Source: an uncultured Eubacteriales bacterium (GTDB lineage: Bacteria; Bacillota; Clostridia; Christensenellales; Aristaeellaceae). From it: a DNA stretch of 52,968 nucleotides. The DNA lies in assembly GCA_902765735.1 (NCBI GenBank), contig CACXBB010000033.1, positions 1 to 52,968 on the forward strand. The letters run 5' to 3'. This document shows, in pieces, positions 25,607 to 33,782 of the stretch. The position numbers were made by a program, and so were the translations under genes. Below the pieces are notes generated by a model. That model was given only the letters and a program-made list of their open reading frames with translations, made no database searches and was not told the DNA's origin. Each line of letters opens with the position of its first letter. Within the stretch, counting starts at the first letter, position 1.

Positions 25607-26731
25607 TCAGCCGATGGCCTCGATGGCGTCGGCGGTGTGGGCGACGTAGAGCGCCTGCACCTCGGGGATGCGGCCCAGGCCCTCGATCTGGCAGTCGATC
25701 TGCTCGAAGGACCCGTCGGCGGTGAACATGGACAGCCAGCTCTCCTCGTCCTCGGGGTCGGCCATGTCGTTGTTGGCGTGATCGCCGGCCACGACCATCA
25801 GGGGACGCAGCACGACCTTGGTGAACCCGGCGGCCTTCACGGCCTCGATGACGGCGTCACAGGCGGTCTCCTCGGGCTCGCCCTCAACGGTGCCGATGAA
25901 CACGTTCTTGTAGCCCAGCGCGTCCATCTGCGCCTGCATCTGGCTGTAGGTCACCTTGGCGGTGTGGGAGGTGCCGTGGCCCATCAGCACAAGGGCGACG
26001 TCCTCGGGCACGTTCGCGGCGGCCACGACGGCCTTGGCGACGGCTTCCTTGTCGGCGTTGATGACGGTGGCGTCCTCGCCGACCTCGCCCAGCAGCGGCT
26101 CGGCCACGACCACGGCCTCAAACTTGTCGGTGTAGGCGGCCAGGGTCTCGCACAGCTCGTCGTACTCGGCGCCGTGCATCAGGTGGGTGGGCTGCACGAC
26201 CAGCTTCTTGACGCCGTTGGCCACGGCGCGCTCCAGCGCCTGCGCCACGTTGTCGATCTTCTCGCCGTCGCGGGCCTGCACGTGGTTGATGATGATCTGG
26301 GCGGTGAAGCCGCGGCGCACGGACCAGTCCGGATACGCAGCGATCAGGGCCTTCTCGATGCCGCCGATGTCCTCGGCGCGGCTGTCGTTGAAGGAGGTGC
26401 CGAAGGACACCACCAGCAGCTCGTTCTCGCCGATGTCGTCGGCGTTGAGCGGGTCGTCGGCGGAGGCGTCGCCGGTGTCGCGGCCGAAGTAGTCGGGATC
26501 GGCCTCCTCGCCCTCAACCAGCTCCTTCTGCGCGTCGGTCAGGGCGTCCCAGCCGGCTTTGGCGGCCTCGATCTGGGCGTCGGTGTCCTCGGTGCGCTCC
26601 TGGACGTAGATGGCGTCGATCAGCTCGGCCACGGCGTCGGCGGCGGCCTTGTCGGCGTCCTCGGCAAACGCGGCGACGCCCATCGCGGCGACCATCGCCA
26701 GCACGATCAGCAGGGAAATCAGCTTCTTCAT
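25607..26731 (-). CDS. cbiK: Exported CbiK-type sirohydrochlorin cobaltochelatase
   Basis: 374 residues. The N-terminus is a signal peptide (MKKLISLLIVLAMVAAMGVAAFA, cut before ED) followed by an acidic helical linker of about 75 residues. The CbiK domain begins NELLVVSFGTSFNDSR and includes GFTAQIIINHVQARDG, VVQPTHLMHGAEYDEL and VLMGHGTSHTAKVTY, with the catalytic His residues of the chelatase in the last two. CbiK inserts cobalt (or iron) into sirohydrochlorin. Cytosolic CbiK lacks a signal peptide and linker, so this one acts outside, as a periplasmic CbiK does in Desulfovibrio. It lies downstream of a second cobalamin riboswitch, so B12 should repress it. Confidence 0.9.
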   Translation of the reverse strand: MKKLISLLIVLAMVAAMGVAAFAEDADKAAADAVAELIDAIYVQERTEDTDAQIEAAKAGWDALTDAQKELVEGEEADPDYFGRDTGDASADDPLNADDIGENELLVVSFGTSFNDSRAEDIGGIEKALIAAYPDWSVRRGFTAQIIINHVQARDGEKIDNVAQALERAVANGVKKLVVQPTHLMHGAEYDELCETLAAYTDKFEAVVVAEPLLGEVGEDATVINADKEAVAKAVVAAANVPEDVALVLMGHGTSHTAKVTYSQMQAQMDALGYKNVFIGTVEGEPEETACDAVIEAVKAAGFTKVVLRPLMVVAGDHANNDMADPEDEESWLSMFTADGSFEQIDCQIEGLGRIPEVQALYVAHTADAIEAIG

Positions 26732-26793
26732 GATAAAGTTCCTCCTGAGTGATATTTATTGAAGCCCTTGTGGGGAGGATCTCCCCCGGGCAG

Positions 26794-26855
26794 CAATACA
26801 AGAGAGAATTCTGCCATGCCAAAAGACGCCGGGCAGAATTCTCCCTTGTAATTGC
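26794..26855 (-). promoter_or_regulatory. Long hairpin in the cbiK leader (expression-platform candidate)
   Basis: Inverted arms of about 20 bp centred on GAATTC (CAATACAAGAGAGAATTCTG with its near-complement at 26831-26853) lie between the cobalamin aptamer and the cbiK ribosome site. A second, smaller hairpin (GGGGA-GGATC-TCCCC, about 26773-26787) follows. Neither has a long T-run. They may act by termination or by changing access to the AGGAGG site. Confidence 0.5.
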
Positions 26856-26902
26856 TTGTGCTGTCAGGGTCTCGTGACATGAAGGCGCATCGCGCCTTGA
26901 GC

Positions 26903-27076
26903 ATACAGCCGGGCAGGTCTCCTGACTTACGGATCATCACGGTGCCGGCGCCTTCCCGTTTCCAGTGGCGTACTGCCGGCCTGTTCCCCGATTACAGTGA
27001 CGAGTTCGCGCGGGAGTTTCACCCGCTTCCCTTTTCATCGGACGCCTTGCGCGCCCGACACCCGCTGCCTATTCAG
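26903..27076 (-). promoter_or_regulatory. Cobalamin riboswitch controlling cbiK
   Basis: Minus-strand reading shows GATGAAAAGGGAAGCGGGTG, AAACTCCCGCGCG, the GTCACTGTA core, and the B12 box AAGTCAGGAGACCTGCC (about 26911-26930), in the canonical order. The cbiK ATG lies about 170 nt downstream. The two riboswitches in the window share the core motifs but differ in the variable arms. Confidence 0.94.
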
Positions 27077-27292
27077 TTTTCATGTGTATACTTTATCACA
27101 TCCGCGACGCGATTGCAAGCGTCCGCGGGGAAAATGTCGCTTTTTTCACACGTCAAACGAATGTTGCCAAATCCATGATGTTTTGTAATGATATCTTCCT
27201 CAACCTTCCAAACTTTTTACGGATTTTGACACTTTCATATCATAGGTGTGGTTTATAATGTTTAGTATCCATGGAAAGAGGATGATGATACG

Positions 27293-28852
27293 ATGACGCA
27301 AAAGACAATCCGGCGCATGGCAGCGCTGCTGCTGACGATGCTGCTGCTCATCCCCGTCGGCATCGCCGAACCCGGCGAGGACACCGACCTGAGCGGCTAC
27401 AATCCCTTTGCCTCCGGCGATACCGGGACCGCGGCGGCCACCGACGGCGCGGCAACCTCCACGAACCTGTTTGAAGCCGACGCCGGTGCGACCGGAGCGA
27501 CCGGTGCGACCGGTGCGACCGGAGCGACCGGTGCGACCGGTGCGACCGGTGCGACCGGAGCGACCGGTGCCACCGGGACCACCGGGGCGGTTGCCGAGCC
27601 GGTGATCGGCACCAATCAGAACGCCGATCCCCTGGCGGACAACGCCGCCACCCCCGTGGTGAACGATCCCTTCGGCGTGGGCGGCAGCGTGACGACCGCC
27701 GCGCCGGTGGTGAACGATCCCTTCGGCGTGGGCACCGCGGCCACTCCCGCGCCCGTTCAGCCCACGGAGACCATCAGCGGCTACAACCCCTTCGATCCCA
27801 CCGTCGCCCCCGCCGCGGCGACGCCGACCAACACGGTGATGTACGTCACCGCCGCCAACACCCGGCTGTACAAGAAGGCGGACGAGAAGTCCCGGCGCAT
27901 GGGCAGCCTGACCTTCGGCGACCAGGTGACCGTCACCGCCACCCAGGGCGACTGGGCCCAGGTGACCTCCGCCAAGGGCTCGAAGGCCTTCTGCCGGCTG
28001 GCCGACCTGTCCGCCGCCAACCCCAACGTGATGAACAAGAGCATGTACGCCCAGCTTGCGCGGGTGCCGGTGTACAAGAACCCCTCCAAGCGTTCCGGCC
28101 GGGTGAAGAACCTCAAGAAGGGCGACACCATCACCGTGGTGGCCATCACCTCCGACGGGCGGTGGTGCCGGGTGACCGACGGCGTGAAGAACGGCTTCGT
28201 GCCCACCGTGTACCTGGACGACGCGCCCCAGGCCACGGGCACCCCGGTGTGGTGCGTCGCCGGCTCCACCGCGATCATTGTCAATCCCGACAGCTGGATC
28301 GAGATCAGCAAGCTGTCCTTCGGCCAGGAGGTGTTCCTGGTGGGCTACACCAGCAACAACACCGTGGCCAAGATCCGCACGGCCAAGGGCTATGTGGCCT
28401 ACTGCGACGCCAGCGCCCTGTCCACCGCGAACCCCGCCACGCTGACCACCCCGGTGTACGCCCAGGTCACCGGCAGGATCCTGAGCAGCTCCACCGCCGA
28501 GAAGGCCAGGCACTACCACATCAACAAGAACAACCGGCTCACGCTGCTGGGCATCGATTCCAGCCAGTACTGGGCGCTGGTGAAGCAGGGCCGCCGGAAG
28601 CTGTACGTGCCCTACATCTTCGTGGGCACCTCCCGCCCCGGCAAGAACTACAAGGTGGTCGTCACCAACCAGGACGCCCCGATGTACCAGGGCCCGCAGG
28701 CCAACTCCGCCGTGCTGGCTACGCTGCCCATGGGCACAAGGCTGTACCTCACCGGCATCGGCGAGAGCGGCGCGAAGGTCACCACCGTCAGCGACGGGGT
28801 CACCCAGGCCGTCAACGGCTACGTGCCGCTGCAGTATCTGAGAAGCGAATAA
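27293..28852 (+). CDS. Secreted SH3-repeat surface protein with a collagen-like Gly-Ala-Thr tract
   Basis: 519 residues. Signal peptide (LLLTMLLLIPVGIA-EP), a low-complexity linker with SGYNPF/NDPFG repeats, and a (GAT)n tract at about 64-98 encoded by ten 9-bp repeats (27485-27577). From about residue 183 come several bacterial SH3-like units (e.g. NTRLYKKADEKSRRMGSLTF, VPVYKNPSKRSGRVKNLKKG, DAPMYQGPQANSAVLATLP), each ending with a G/A-[YF]-[VC] strand. Such proteins bind cell wall. No anchor motif or membrane tail is seen. A TATAAT box is at 27254-27259 without a good -35. The GAT tract is likely length-variable. Confidence 0.85.
   Translation: MTQKTIRRMAALLLTMLLLIPVGIAEPGEDTDLSGYNPFASGDTGTAAATDGAATSTNLFEADAGATGATGATGATGATGATGATGATGATGATGTTGAVAEPVIGTNQNADPLADNAATPVVNDPFGVGGSVTTAAPVVNDPFGVGTAATPAPVQPTETISGYNPFDPTVAPAAATPTNTVMYVTAANTRLYKKADEKSRRMGSLTFGDQVTVTATQGDWAQVTSAKGSKAFCRLADLSAANPNVMNKSMYAQLARVPVYKNPSKRSGRVKNLKKGDTITVVAITSDGRWCRVTDGVKNGFVPTVYLDDAPQATGTPVWCVAGSTAIIVNPDSWIEISKLSFGQEVFLVGYTSNNTVAKIRTAKGYVAYCDASALSTANPATLTTPVYAQVTGRILSSSTAEKARHYHINKNNRLTLLGIDSSQYWALVKQGRRKLYVPYIFVGTSRPGKNYKVVVTNQDAPMYQGPQANSAVLATLPMGTRLYLTGIGESGAKVTTVSDGVTQAVNGYVPLQYLRSE
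27485..27577 (+). repeat. 9-bp minisatellite encoding Gly-Ala-Thr repeats
   Basis: Ten copies of GG[T/A]GCGACC (the last reads GGTGCCACC), then two degenerate units (GGGACCACC, GGGGCGGTT). T and A alternate in the third base of the Gly codon in an irregular T-A-T-T-A-T-T-T-A-T pattern. The tract lies in the linker of the SH3-repeat protein. Confidence 0.92.
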
Positions 28853-29131
28853 GGAACTTTCACGAAATAACTAGAGTGTGTTTCTAAATGCCGGGAGATG
28901 CAGTTTCGAGCGGATTTGGCTGCATTTCAAGGCGATTTTCCGCAGGCTTAGTGGGGCTAAGTCAAGGGTCTAGCACATCTTACTTGCCTGAATCCGCCCC
29001 TATACCCTCGGCTCTGCGAGCCTTCGGCGGCGTTGTCATCGGTCAACGTGCCCCGGCACGCCTCCCTCCTCCGCCTAGTAGGGACGGATTCATTCGGCGC
29101 AATCTGCGCAACTTATTTCGTTACAGTTCCT
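28852..29131. mobile_element. 280-bp non-coding element with 21-bp terminal inverted repeats (MITE-like)
   Basis: The left end AGGAACTTTCACGAAATAACT (28852-28872) and the right end (29111-29131, inverted) match at 18 of 21 positions. Between them is a GC-rich non-coding segment with several potential stems (TCGGCTCTGCGAGCCTTCGG, CCCCGGCACG) and no plausible ORF. The left end overlaps the last base of the stop codon of the SH3-repeat gene, as if the element inserted at the gene end. A transposase is not encoded, so it would depend on another element. No obvious target-site duplication was identified. Confidence 0.6.
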
Positions 29132-29182
29132 AAACAAATCCCTTTCCATCGCAGATATCAGCAACCGATCGGCTGCTGATAT

Positions 29183-29211
29183 TTGTTTTTTGAGGGAGAC
29201 TGTGCTATAAT
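29183..29211 (+). promoter_or_regulatory. Promoter for the RsmC-like methyltransferase
   Basis: TTGTTT (29183-29188), 17-bp spacer, TATAAT (29206-29211), 23 bp before the ATG at 29234. An inverted repeat ATCAGCAACCGATC/GGCTGCTGAT precedes it (about 29157-29180). Confidence 0.6.
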
Positions 29212-29233
29212 ACAGAAAAAAACGAGGTGCGCC

Positions 29234-29824
29234 ATGTCCGAGCATTACTACACCGAAAATCCCCATTCCGCCCACGACGAGCGGTTAATCGAGGTCCGGG
29301 CGCTGGGGAACGTCCTGCGCTTCACCACGGACGCGGGGGTGTTCTCCCGGGACGGCCTGGACCGGGGCACGGAGGTGCTCCTGAACGCGCTGCCGGAGCT
29401 CACGGGCCGGGTGCTGGACCTGGGCTGCGGCTGGGGCGCTGTGGGCGTGGCGCTGGGGGCGAAGTGCCCGGGGCTTGAGATCGTCATGACGGACGTAAAC
29501 GCCCGGGCGGTCGAGCTGTCCCGGCGCAACCTTGTGCAAAACGGCGTCCGCGCCGAGGTTTTGCAGGGCGACGGCTTTGCGCCCGTGACGGGCACGTTCG
29601 ACGCCATCGTCACCAATCCCCCCATCCGGGTGGGCAAGGCGGTGATCTATGGCCTTTTCGACCGGGCGCGGGACTTTTTAAACCCCGGCGGCCGCCTGTA
29701 CGTCGTCATCCGCAAGCAGCAGGGCGCGCCCTCGGCGCTGAAGCATCTGAAGGAGCGCTACAAAACCGCCGGGGTCATCGACCGCGGCGGGGGCTTCTGG
29801 GTCATAGAGGCGTCAATGGAATAA
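29234..29824 (+). CDS. RsmC-like class I SAM-dependent methyltransferase (small domain MTS)
   Basis: 196 residues from ATG 29234, following GAGGTG. The Rossmann SAM motif is VLDLGCGWGAVGVALG (about 60-75), the acidic end of strand 2 is VMTDVNARAVELSRRN, and the catalytic N-P-P-[FIY] motif is TNPPIRVGK. This is the C-terminal methyltransferase half of RsmC/RsmD-type enzymes, which methylate guanine N2 in 16S rRNA; in Firmicutes the single-domain form is common. Its last 12 bp overlap the convergent membrane-protein gene. Confidence 0.9.
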   Translation: MSEHYYTENPHSAHDERLIEVRALGNVLRFTTDAGVFSRDGLDRGTEVLLNALPELTGRVLDLGCGWGAVGVALGAKCPGLEIVMTDVNARAVELSRRNLVQNGVRAEVLQGDGFAPVTGTFDAIVTNPPIRVGKAVIYGLFDRARDFLNPGGRLYVVIRKQQGAPSALKHLKERYKTAGVIDRGGGFWVIEASME

Positions 29825-30349
29825 TTTGGGCCGGAAGCGCACGATGTAGATCGACGCGAACCGCGCCAGGGCCACGTCGTACAGCGCCAGGGTGACGTTG
29901 CCCATCAAAAGCGTGAGCAGGGTCATGGCCAGCGTGGCGTCCATGTAGTCGGCCATGATCTCGTCAAGCCTCAGCACGAAGAAGATCAGCGCGTACATCG
30001 CCCCGATGGCGACGTTCCACAGCAAAAGCTTCACGAGCCTGCGCAGCCACGCCCGGCGCGCGAATCTGACGTCGATATCCCACTTGAGCACCGGGTAGTA
30101 CCCCAGGAACGCGAACAGCAGCGCGGCCTCCTTGTCCGGGCACAGCATCAGCCCCAGCAGCGCGATGGCCGCCCAGCCGCACCAGGCGAGGGTCCGGCCG
30201 CAGTCGAACACCAGCGGGATCAGCGCAAAGCCCGCCAGCGCCGGGCAGCAGAACGTGGCCAGCGGGATCACCCCGCCCAGCAGCATCACTGCCGCGCCCA
30301 GCGCCACCATCATGCCGCTGACGGCCATCCTCCGGCTGTTTGCGCGCAT
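29813..30349 (-). CDS. Small polytopic membrane protein of unknown function
   Basis: 178 residues with five or six hydrophobic segments, beginning MRANSRRMAVSGMMVALGAAVMLLGG. The N-terminal part (RRMAVSGMMVALG...PLATFCCPALAGFALIP) recalls ECF-transporter S-component-like proteins, but no ligand motif is recognisable, so the family stays open. It ends with basic residues (YIVRFRPKLFH). It converges with and overlaps the RsmC-like gene by 12 bp and is divergent from the SDR gene at 30434. Confidence 0.75.
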   Translation of the reverse strand: MRANSRRMAVSGMMVALGAAVMLLGGVIPLATFCCPALAGFALIPLVFDCGRTLAWCGWAAIALLGLMLCPDKEAALLFAFLGYYPVLKWDIDVRFARRAWLRRLVKLLLWNVAIGAMYALIFFVLRLDEIMADYMDATLAMTLLTLLMGNVTLALYDVALARFASIYIVRFRPKLFH

Positions 30350-30433
30350 GGATGAACACCCCCTTTACGGGGATTCATTCGACGCGAAACGCGCGTTTTC
30401 CTGCATCATTACAAGCAAAGGGATGAACACCAC

Positions 30434-31225
30434 ATGAGCGAAGTCGTCATCATCACCGGCGGCACCAGCGGCATCGGCCTGGCCACCGCCCGGCTCTTGC
30501 GGGCGAAGGGCTACAGGGTCTACGATTTCAGCCGCCGCCCCCACGCCGACACCCCCGACCACCTGAGCGTGGACGTCACCGACGAAAGCGCCGTGCGCGC
30601 CGCGGTGGAGGCGCTCTATGCCCGGGAGGGGCGCATCGACATACTCATCAACAACGCCGGCTTCGGCATCTCCGGGGCCATGGAGTTCACCGAGTCCAAA
30701 GACGCCCACAGGCTGATGGAGGTCAACCTGTTCGGCATGGACAACATGATCCGCGCCGTGCTGCCCCACATGCGCGCGGCGGGGCGGGGCCGCATCGTGA
30801 ACATCTCCTCCGTGGCGGGGGTGTTCGCCATCCCCTTCCAGGCGTGGTACTCCATCTCCAAGGCCGCGGTGCGCTCGCTGACGCTGGCCCTGGCCAACGA
30901 GGTCGCCCCCTACGGCATACAGGTGACCAGCGTGCTGCCCGGGGACATCAAAACCGGCTTCACCGCCGCCCGGGAGAAGAGCGTCGCGGGCGACGACGCC
31001 TACGGTGGCCGGATCGCCCGGTCCGTTCAGCGCATGGAGCACGACGAGCAGGGCGGCATGTCCCCCGACGTGGCCGCAAGGACCGTCGCGCGCGTCGCCA
31101 CCAAAAAGGGCGGCGTCAAGCCCTATTACACCATCGGTTTAAGCTACAAATGCCTGGTGTTCCTGGACAATCTGCTGCCCTGCGGGGCCGTGCGGCGGCT
31201 ACTGTACCTGCTGTATGCGAAATGA
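30434..31225 (+). CDS. Short-chain dehydrogenase/reductase
   Basis: 263 residues. The NAD(P) glycine motif GGTSGIG (about 8-14), the structural NNAG (about 73-76), the catalytic Ser in VNISSVAG and the YSISK (Y-x3-K) are in normal order. SRR after strand 2 suggests NADP preference. The C-terminal 50 residues (YYTIGLSYKCLVFLDNLLP...) resemble membrane-associated SDRs of lipid or retinol type. Its substrate is unknown. It is followed closely by the cutC gene, probably in one transcript. Confidence 0.9.
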   Translation: MSEVVIITGGTSGIGLATARLLRAKGYRVYDFSRRPHADTPDHLSVDVTDESAVRAAVEALYAREGRIDILINNAGFGISGAMEFTESKDAHRLMEVNLFGMDNMIRAVLPHMRAAGRGRIVNISSVAGVFAIPFQAWYSISKAAVRSLTLALANEVAPYGIQVTSVLPGDIKTGFTAAREKSVAGDDAYGGRIARSVQRMEHDEQGGMSPDVAARTVARVATKKGGVKPYYTIGLSYKCLVFLDNLLPCGAVRRLLYLLYAK

Positions 31226-31238
31226 TGAGGTGAATGTC

Positions 31239-31979
31239 GTGTCGAAACTGACGCTTGAGGTCTGCTGCGGCAGCGTGGAGGACGTATTGCAGGCCGCCCG
31301 GGGCGGCGCGGACCGCGTGGAGCTCAATTCCTGCCTGTTCCACGGCGGGCTGACCCCCTCCATCGGGGAACTGATCACCGCAAAGGCGCTGTGCGACCTG
31401 CCGGTGATGACCATGGTGCGCCCCCGGCAGGGCGGCTTCTGCTACACCGACGCGGAGTACAAAACCGCCCTGGCCGACGCCGAGCAGCTGCTTGAACACG
31501 GCGCGGACGGGCTGGTGTTCGGCTTTCTGAACGCGGACGGCACGCTGGACGCGGCCCGCACGAGGGAGCTTTGCCGGCTGGCGGGCGACAGGACCAAGGT
31601 GTTCCACCGGGCCATCGACGTGGCCCCCGACTGGCGCAGCATGCTGGGGCAGCTGATCGAGCTGGGCGTGGACCGCGTGCTGACCAGCGGCCAGGCCCCG
31701 GACGTGTTCTACGGCATCGATGTCATCCGCGAGATGATGGACTTCGCCCAGGGCGCGATACAGATCCTGCCCGGCGCGGGGGTCAGCCTCAAGAACGTGG
31801 ACGCCATCGTCGAGCGCACCGGCTGCGATCAGATCCACGTCGCCCGGTTCACCCAGGCCGTCGATCCCTCCACCGCCAACAACCGCGATATCTTCTACGG
31901 CGGCGCGCTCTATCCCCCGGAGGACCGGTATGACGTGATCGACGGAGGGTATATCGCAAGGATACGGGAGAGGGTATAA
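31239..31979 (+). CDS. cutC: CutC family protein (TIM-barrel)
   Basis: 246 residues from GTG 31239, preferred because GAGGTG lies about 6 nt upstream; the frame is open from ATG 31215, which overlaps the SDR stop and has no site. Conserved CutC blocks are present: LEVCCGSVEDVLQAARGGADRVELN, GGLTPSIG, MVRPRQGGFCY, GFLNADGTLD and FHRAIDVAPDW. CutC was linked to copper tolerance, but that role is doubtful in many bacteria; the barrel resembles a lyase or hydrolase. It is cytosolic and likely co-transcribed with the SDR gene. Confidence 0.93.
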   Translation: MSKLTLEVCCGSVEDVLQAARGGADRVELNSCLFHGGLTPSIGELITAKALCDLPVMTMVRPRQGGFCYTDAEYKTALADAEQLLEHGADGLVFGFLNADGTLDAARTRELCRLAGDRTKVFHRAIDVAPDWRSMLGQLIELGVDRVLTSGQAPDVFYGIDVIREMMDFAQGAIQILPGAGVSLKNVDAIVERTGCDQIHVARFTQAVDPSTANNRDIFYGGALYPPEDRYDVIDGGYIARIRERV

Positions 31980-32332
31980 TTGGGAATTGGGAATGGGGAA
32001 TTGGGAATTATGGAATGCCGGAATGCGCCCCCTCAGTCAGCTTCGCTGACAGCTCCCCCTGCGCAGGGGAGCCTGAGCCCGGCGCAGGGACGCCATTCAT
32101 GACTGCGGGGTTGCCAAGCCTTCCCCTTCAGGGGGTTCGAGCGCCCGGAAAACAGTCCGGTGGACTTGCCTTCCCCTTTGGGGAAGGTGGCAGCCCGAAG
32201 GGCTGACGGATGAGGTCGGCAGGCCCCCGGAACGGTGGCGCGAAACGCCGGAAGAGGTCGTCCCCCAATTCCCCATTCCCAATTCCCCATTCCCAATTCC
32301 CCATTCCCAATTCTCCCAAAAAGGAGGCTCTA
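31980..32332. repeat. Composite repeat array between cutC and rsmG
   Basis: The 353-bp gap holds an AATTGGGAATGGGG microsatellite at its start (31979-32010) and its complement at the end (32266-32317). Between lie a hairpin unit with GTCAGCTTCGCTGAC and CTCCCCTGCGCAGGGGAG (32033-32070), a CCTTCCCCTTCAGGG half-unit (32118-32133), and a full family-A unit with CCTTCCCCTTTGGGGAAGG, CAGCCCGAAGGGCTGA and GATGAGG (32168-32216). No gene is seen; the rsmG ribosome site AAGGAGG follows. Confidence 0.85.
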
Positions 32333-33046
32333 ATGCTCTCAGGACTTCTAAGTACGCGCGCCGCCTCGATGGGCCTGCCGATGACGGAGGGGCAGGCGGC
32401 GCAGTTTGCCGCGTATCACGGCATGCTCGCCTCGGCCAATGCCCGGATGAACCTGACCCGCGTGCCGGAGGACCCCCGGGAGGCGGCGGACCGCAACTAT
32501 CTGGACAGCATCGCGCCGCTGGCCTACGGCTTTCCGGCGGCGGAGTGCGCCATCGACGTGGGCTCCGGCGCGGGGTTTCCGGGCATACCGCTGTCGATCA
32601 TGCTGCCCGGGGTGCGCTTCACGCTGATGGACGCCCTGCAAAAGCGGGTGGAATTCCTGCAATCGGTGATCGACGCGCTCCATCTGAACGCCGAGGCGGT
32701 CCACCTGCGCTCGGAGGATGCCGCCCGCAGGCCCGAATTCCGGGAGCGCTTCGATATAGCCGTCGCACGGGCCGTGGCGCCGATGAACGTGCTGTGCGAG
32801 CTCCTGCTGCCCTTCGTGCGGGTCGGCGGGCGCATGCTGGCCATGAAGGGGCCGAATCTCGACGATGAGCTCCGGGACGCCGACCGCGCCCTGACGACCC
32901 TGGGCGGCGCCATCGAGCGGGTGATCGAGATGCCCATCCCCGGCAGGGACTGGAACCACCGCGGGGCGTGGATCGTCAAGGTGTCCGCCACCCCGGAAAA
33001 ATACCCCCGCCGGGCAGGCATGCCGGAAAAACGCCCGATAATCTGA
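32333..33046 (+). CDS. rsmG: 16S rRNA (guanine-N7) methyltransferase RsmG (GidB)
   Basis: 237 residues. The RsmG fold is clear: NARMNLTR before the domain, NYLDSIAPL, the SAM-binding DVGSGAGFPGIPL (about 76-88), LMDALQKRVEFLQ after strand 2, and VARAVAPMNVLCELLLPFV near the catalytic region, with KG at the end of strand 5 (AMKGPNL). It methylates G527 of 16S rRNA at N7. AAGGAGG lies 7 nt before ATG. It is not next to gidA or parAB here, unlike in many genomes. Confidence 0.96.
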   Translation: MLSGLLSTRAASMGLPMTEGQAAQFAAYHGMLASANARMNLTRVPEDPREAADRNYLDSIAPLAYGFPAAECAIDVGSGAGFPGIPLSIMLPGVRFTLMDALQKRVEFLQSVIDALHLNAEAVHLRSEDAARRPEFRERFDIAVARAVAPMNVLCELLLPFVRVGGRMLAMKGPNLDDELRDADRALTTLGGAIERVIEMPIPGRDWNHRGAWIVKVSATPEKYPRRAGMPEKRPII

Positions 33047-33130
33047 CTATTTTTCCGCAAACTGGCATTTTTGGGGATTCTCCCGGATATAATAATGGCT
33101 GTAATCCATTATGATTCAGGAGGATACACC

Positions 33131-33394
33131 ATGAAGAAGCTGTTTGTACTGGCGCTGATGGCGGCCCTGATCGCGGCCGCGCTGTCGGCCTGCTCCATGA
33201 CCGGCGTCACCCGGAACACCACCACCGCCACCGAGAAGCCCGCCGTCACCGAGGCGCCCACCGCCGGGCCCGCCGCGGAGGCGACCGCGGAGCCCGCGGA
33301 GGCGACCGCGGAGCCCGCGGAGGCGACTGTGGAGCCCGCGGCCGAGCCCACCGTGGAGACCACCACCGCCACCGAGAAGCCCGCGGGGAATTAA
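33131..33394 (+). CDS. Small lipoprotein with Ala-Glu-Pro-Thr repeats
   Basis: 87 residues. Signal peptide with a good lipobox LSAC (Cys 21), so it is lipid-anchored at the outer face of the membrane. The rest is low complexity: three tandem units of the form (EATAEPA) between two copies of TTTATEKPA. No domain is recognised; such tails act as spacers. AGGAGG lies 7 nt before ATG, and a TATAAT box is at 33088-33093. It is monocistronic and ends before a strong terminator. Confidence 0.8.
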   Translation: MKKLFVLALMAALIAAALSACSMTGVTRNTTTATEKPAVTEAPTAGPAAEATAEPAEATAEPAEATVEPAAEPTVETTTATEKPAGN

Positions 33395-33412
33395 CTATGG
33401 CGCAGGGGGCCG

Positions 33413-33462
33413 AAAAATATCGCAGGAACGCCGATCGCGGCGTTCCTGCGATATTTTTATTC
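33413..33462 (+). terminator. Intrinsic terminator after the small lipoprotein gene
   Basis: A perfect 18-bp stem (AATATCGCAGGAACGCCG with its complement, loop ATCG) followed by TTTTTATT. Confidence 0.9.
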
Positions 33463-33554
33463 CTTCTCGGACAGTGTCTGTCGATGCGTCCCGGGACAGC
33501 CCCCGGTCCGCCTCCGCCGGAAGCATCCGCAAGGCAGCTTCATCAGATTACAAT

Positions 33555-33770
33555 TCTGTTGCAGTGACTTCGAATCCCATCGTAGGGACGCCATTAATGG
33601 CGTCCGCGTCATTGACTCCACCTGAATCGGACGCCAAGAATGGCGTCCCTACGATGCGATTGCGCCGTATGATCGTCGTTTTCAGACAGTCCCACACATT
33701 GACTTCACCTGAGTCGGACGCCAAGAATGGCGTCCCTACGATGGATTTTCCGGTCCTGTAATCCGATAAA
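33555..33770. repeat. Family-B palindromic repeats, two long direct copies
   Basis: A palindrome TAGGGACGCCATTAATGGCG (from 33583) is followed by two copies of a longer unit reading TTGACT[C/T]CACCTGA and then CGGACGCCAAGAATGGCGTC and CCTACGATG (33612-33654 and 33699-33743). The rest of the gap 33463-33782 has no gene; it ends at the stop of the LCP gene. Confidence 0.8.
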
Positions 33771-33782
33771 GTCACCCGGGAA

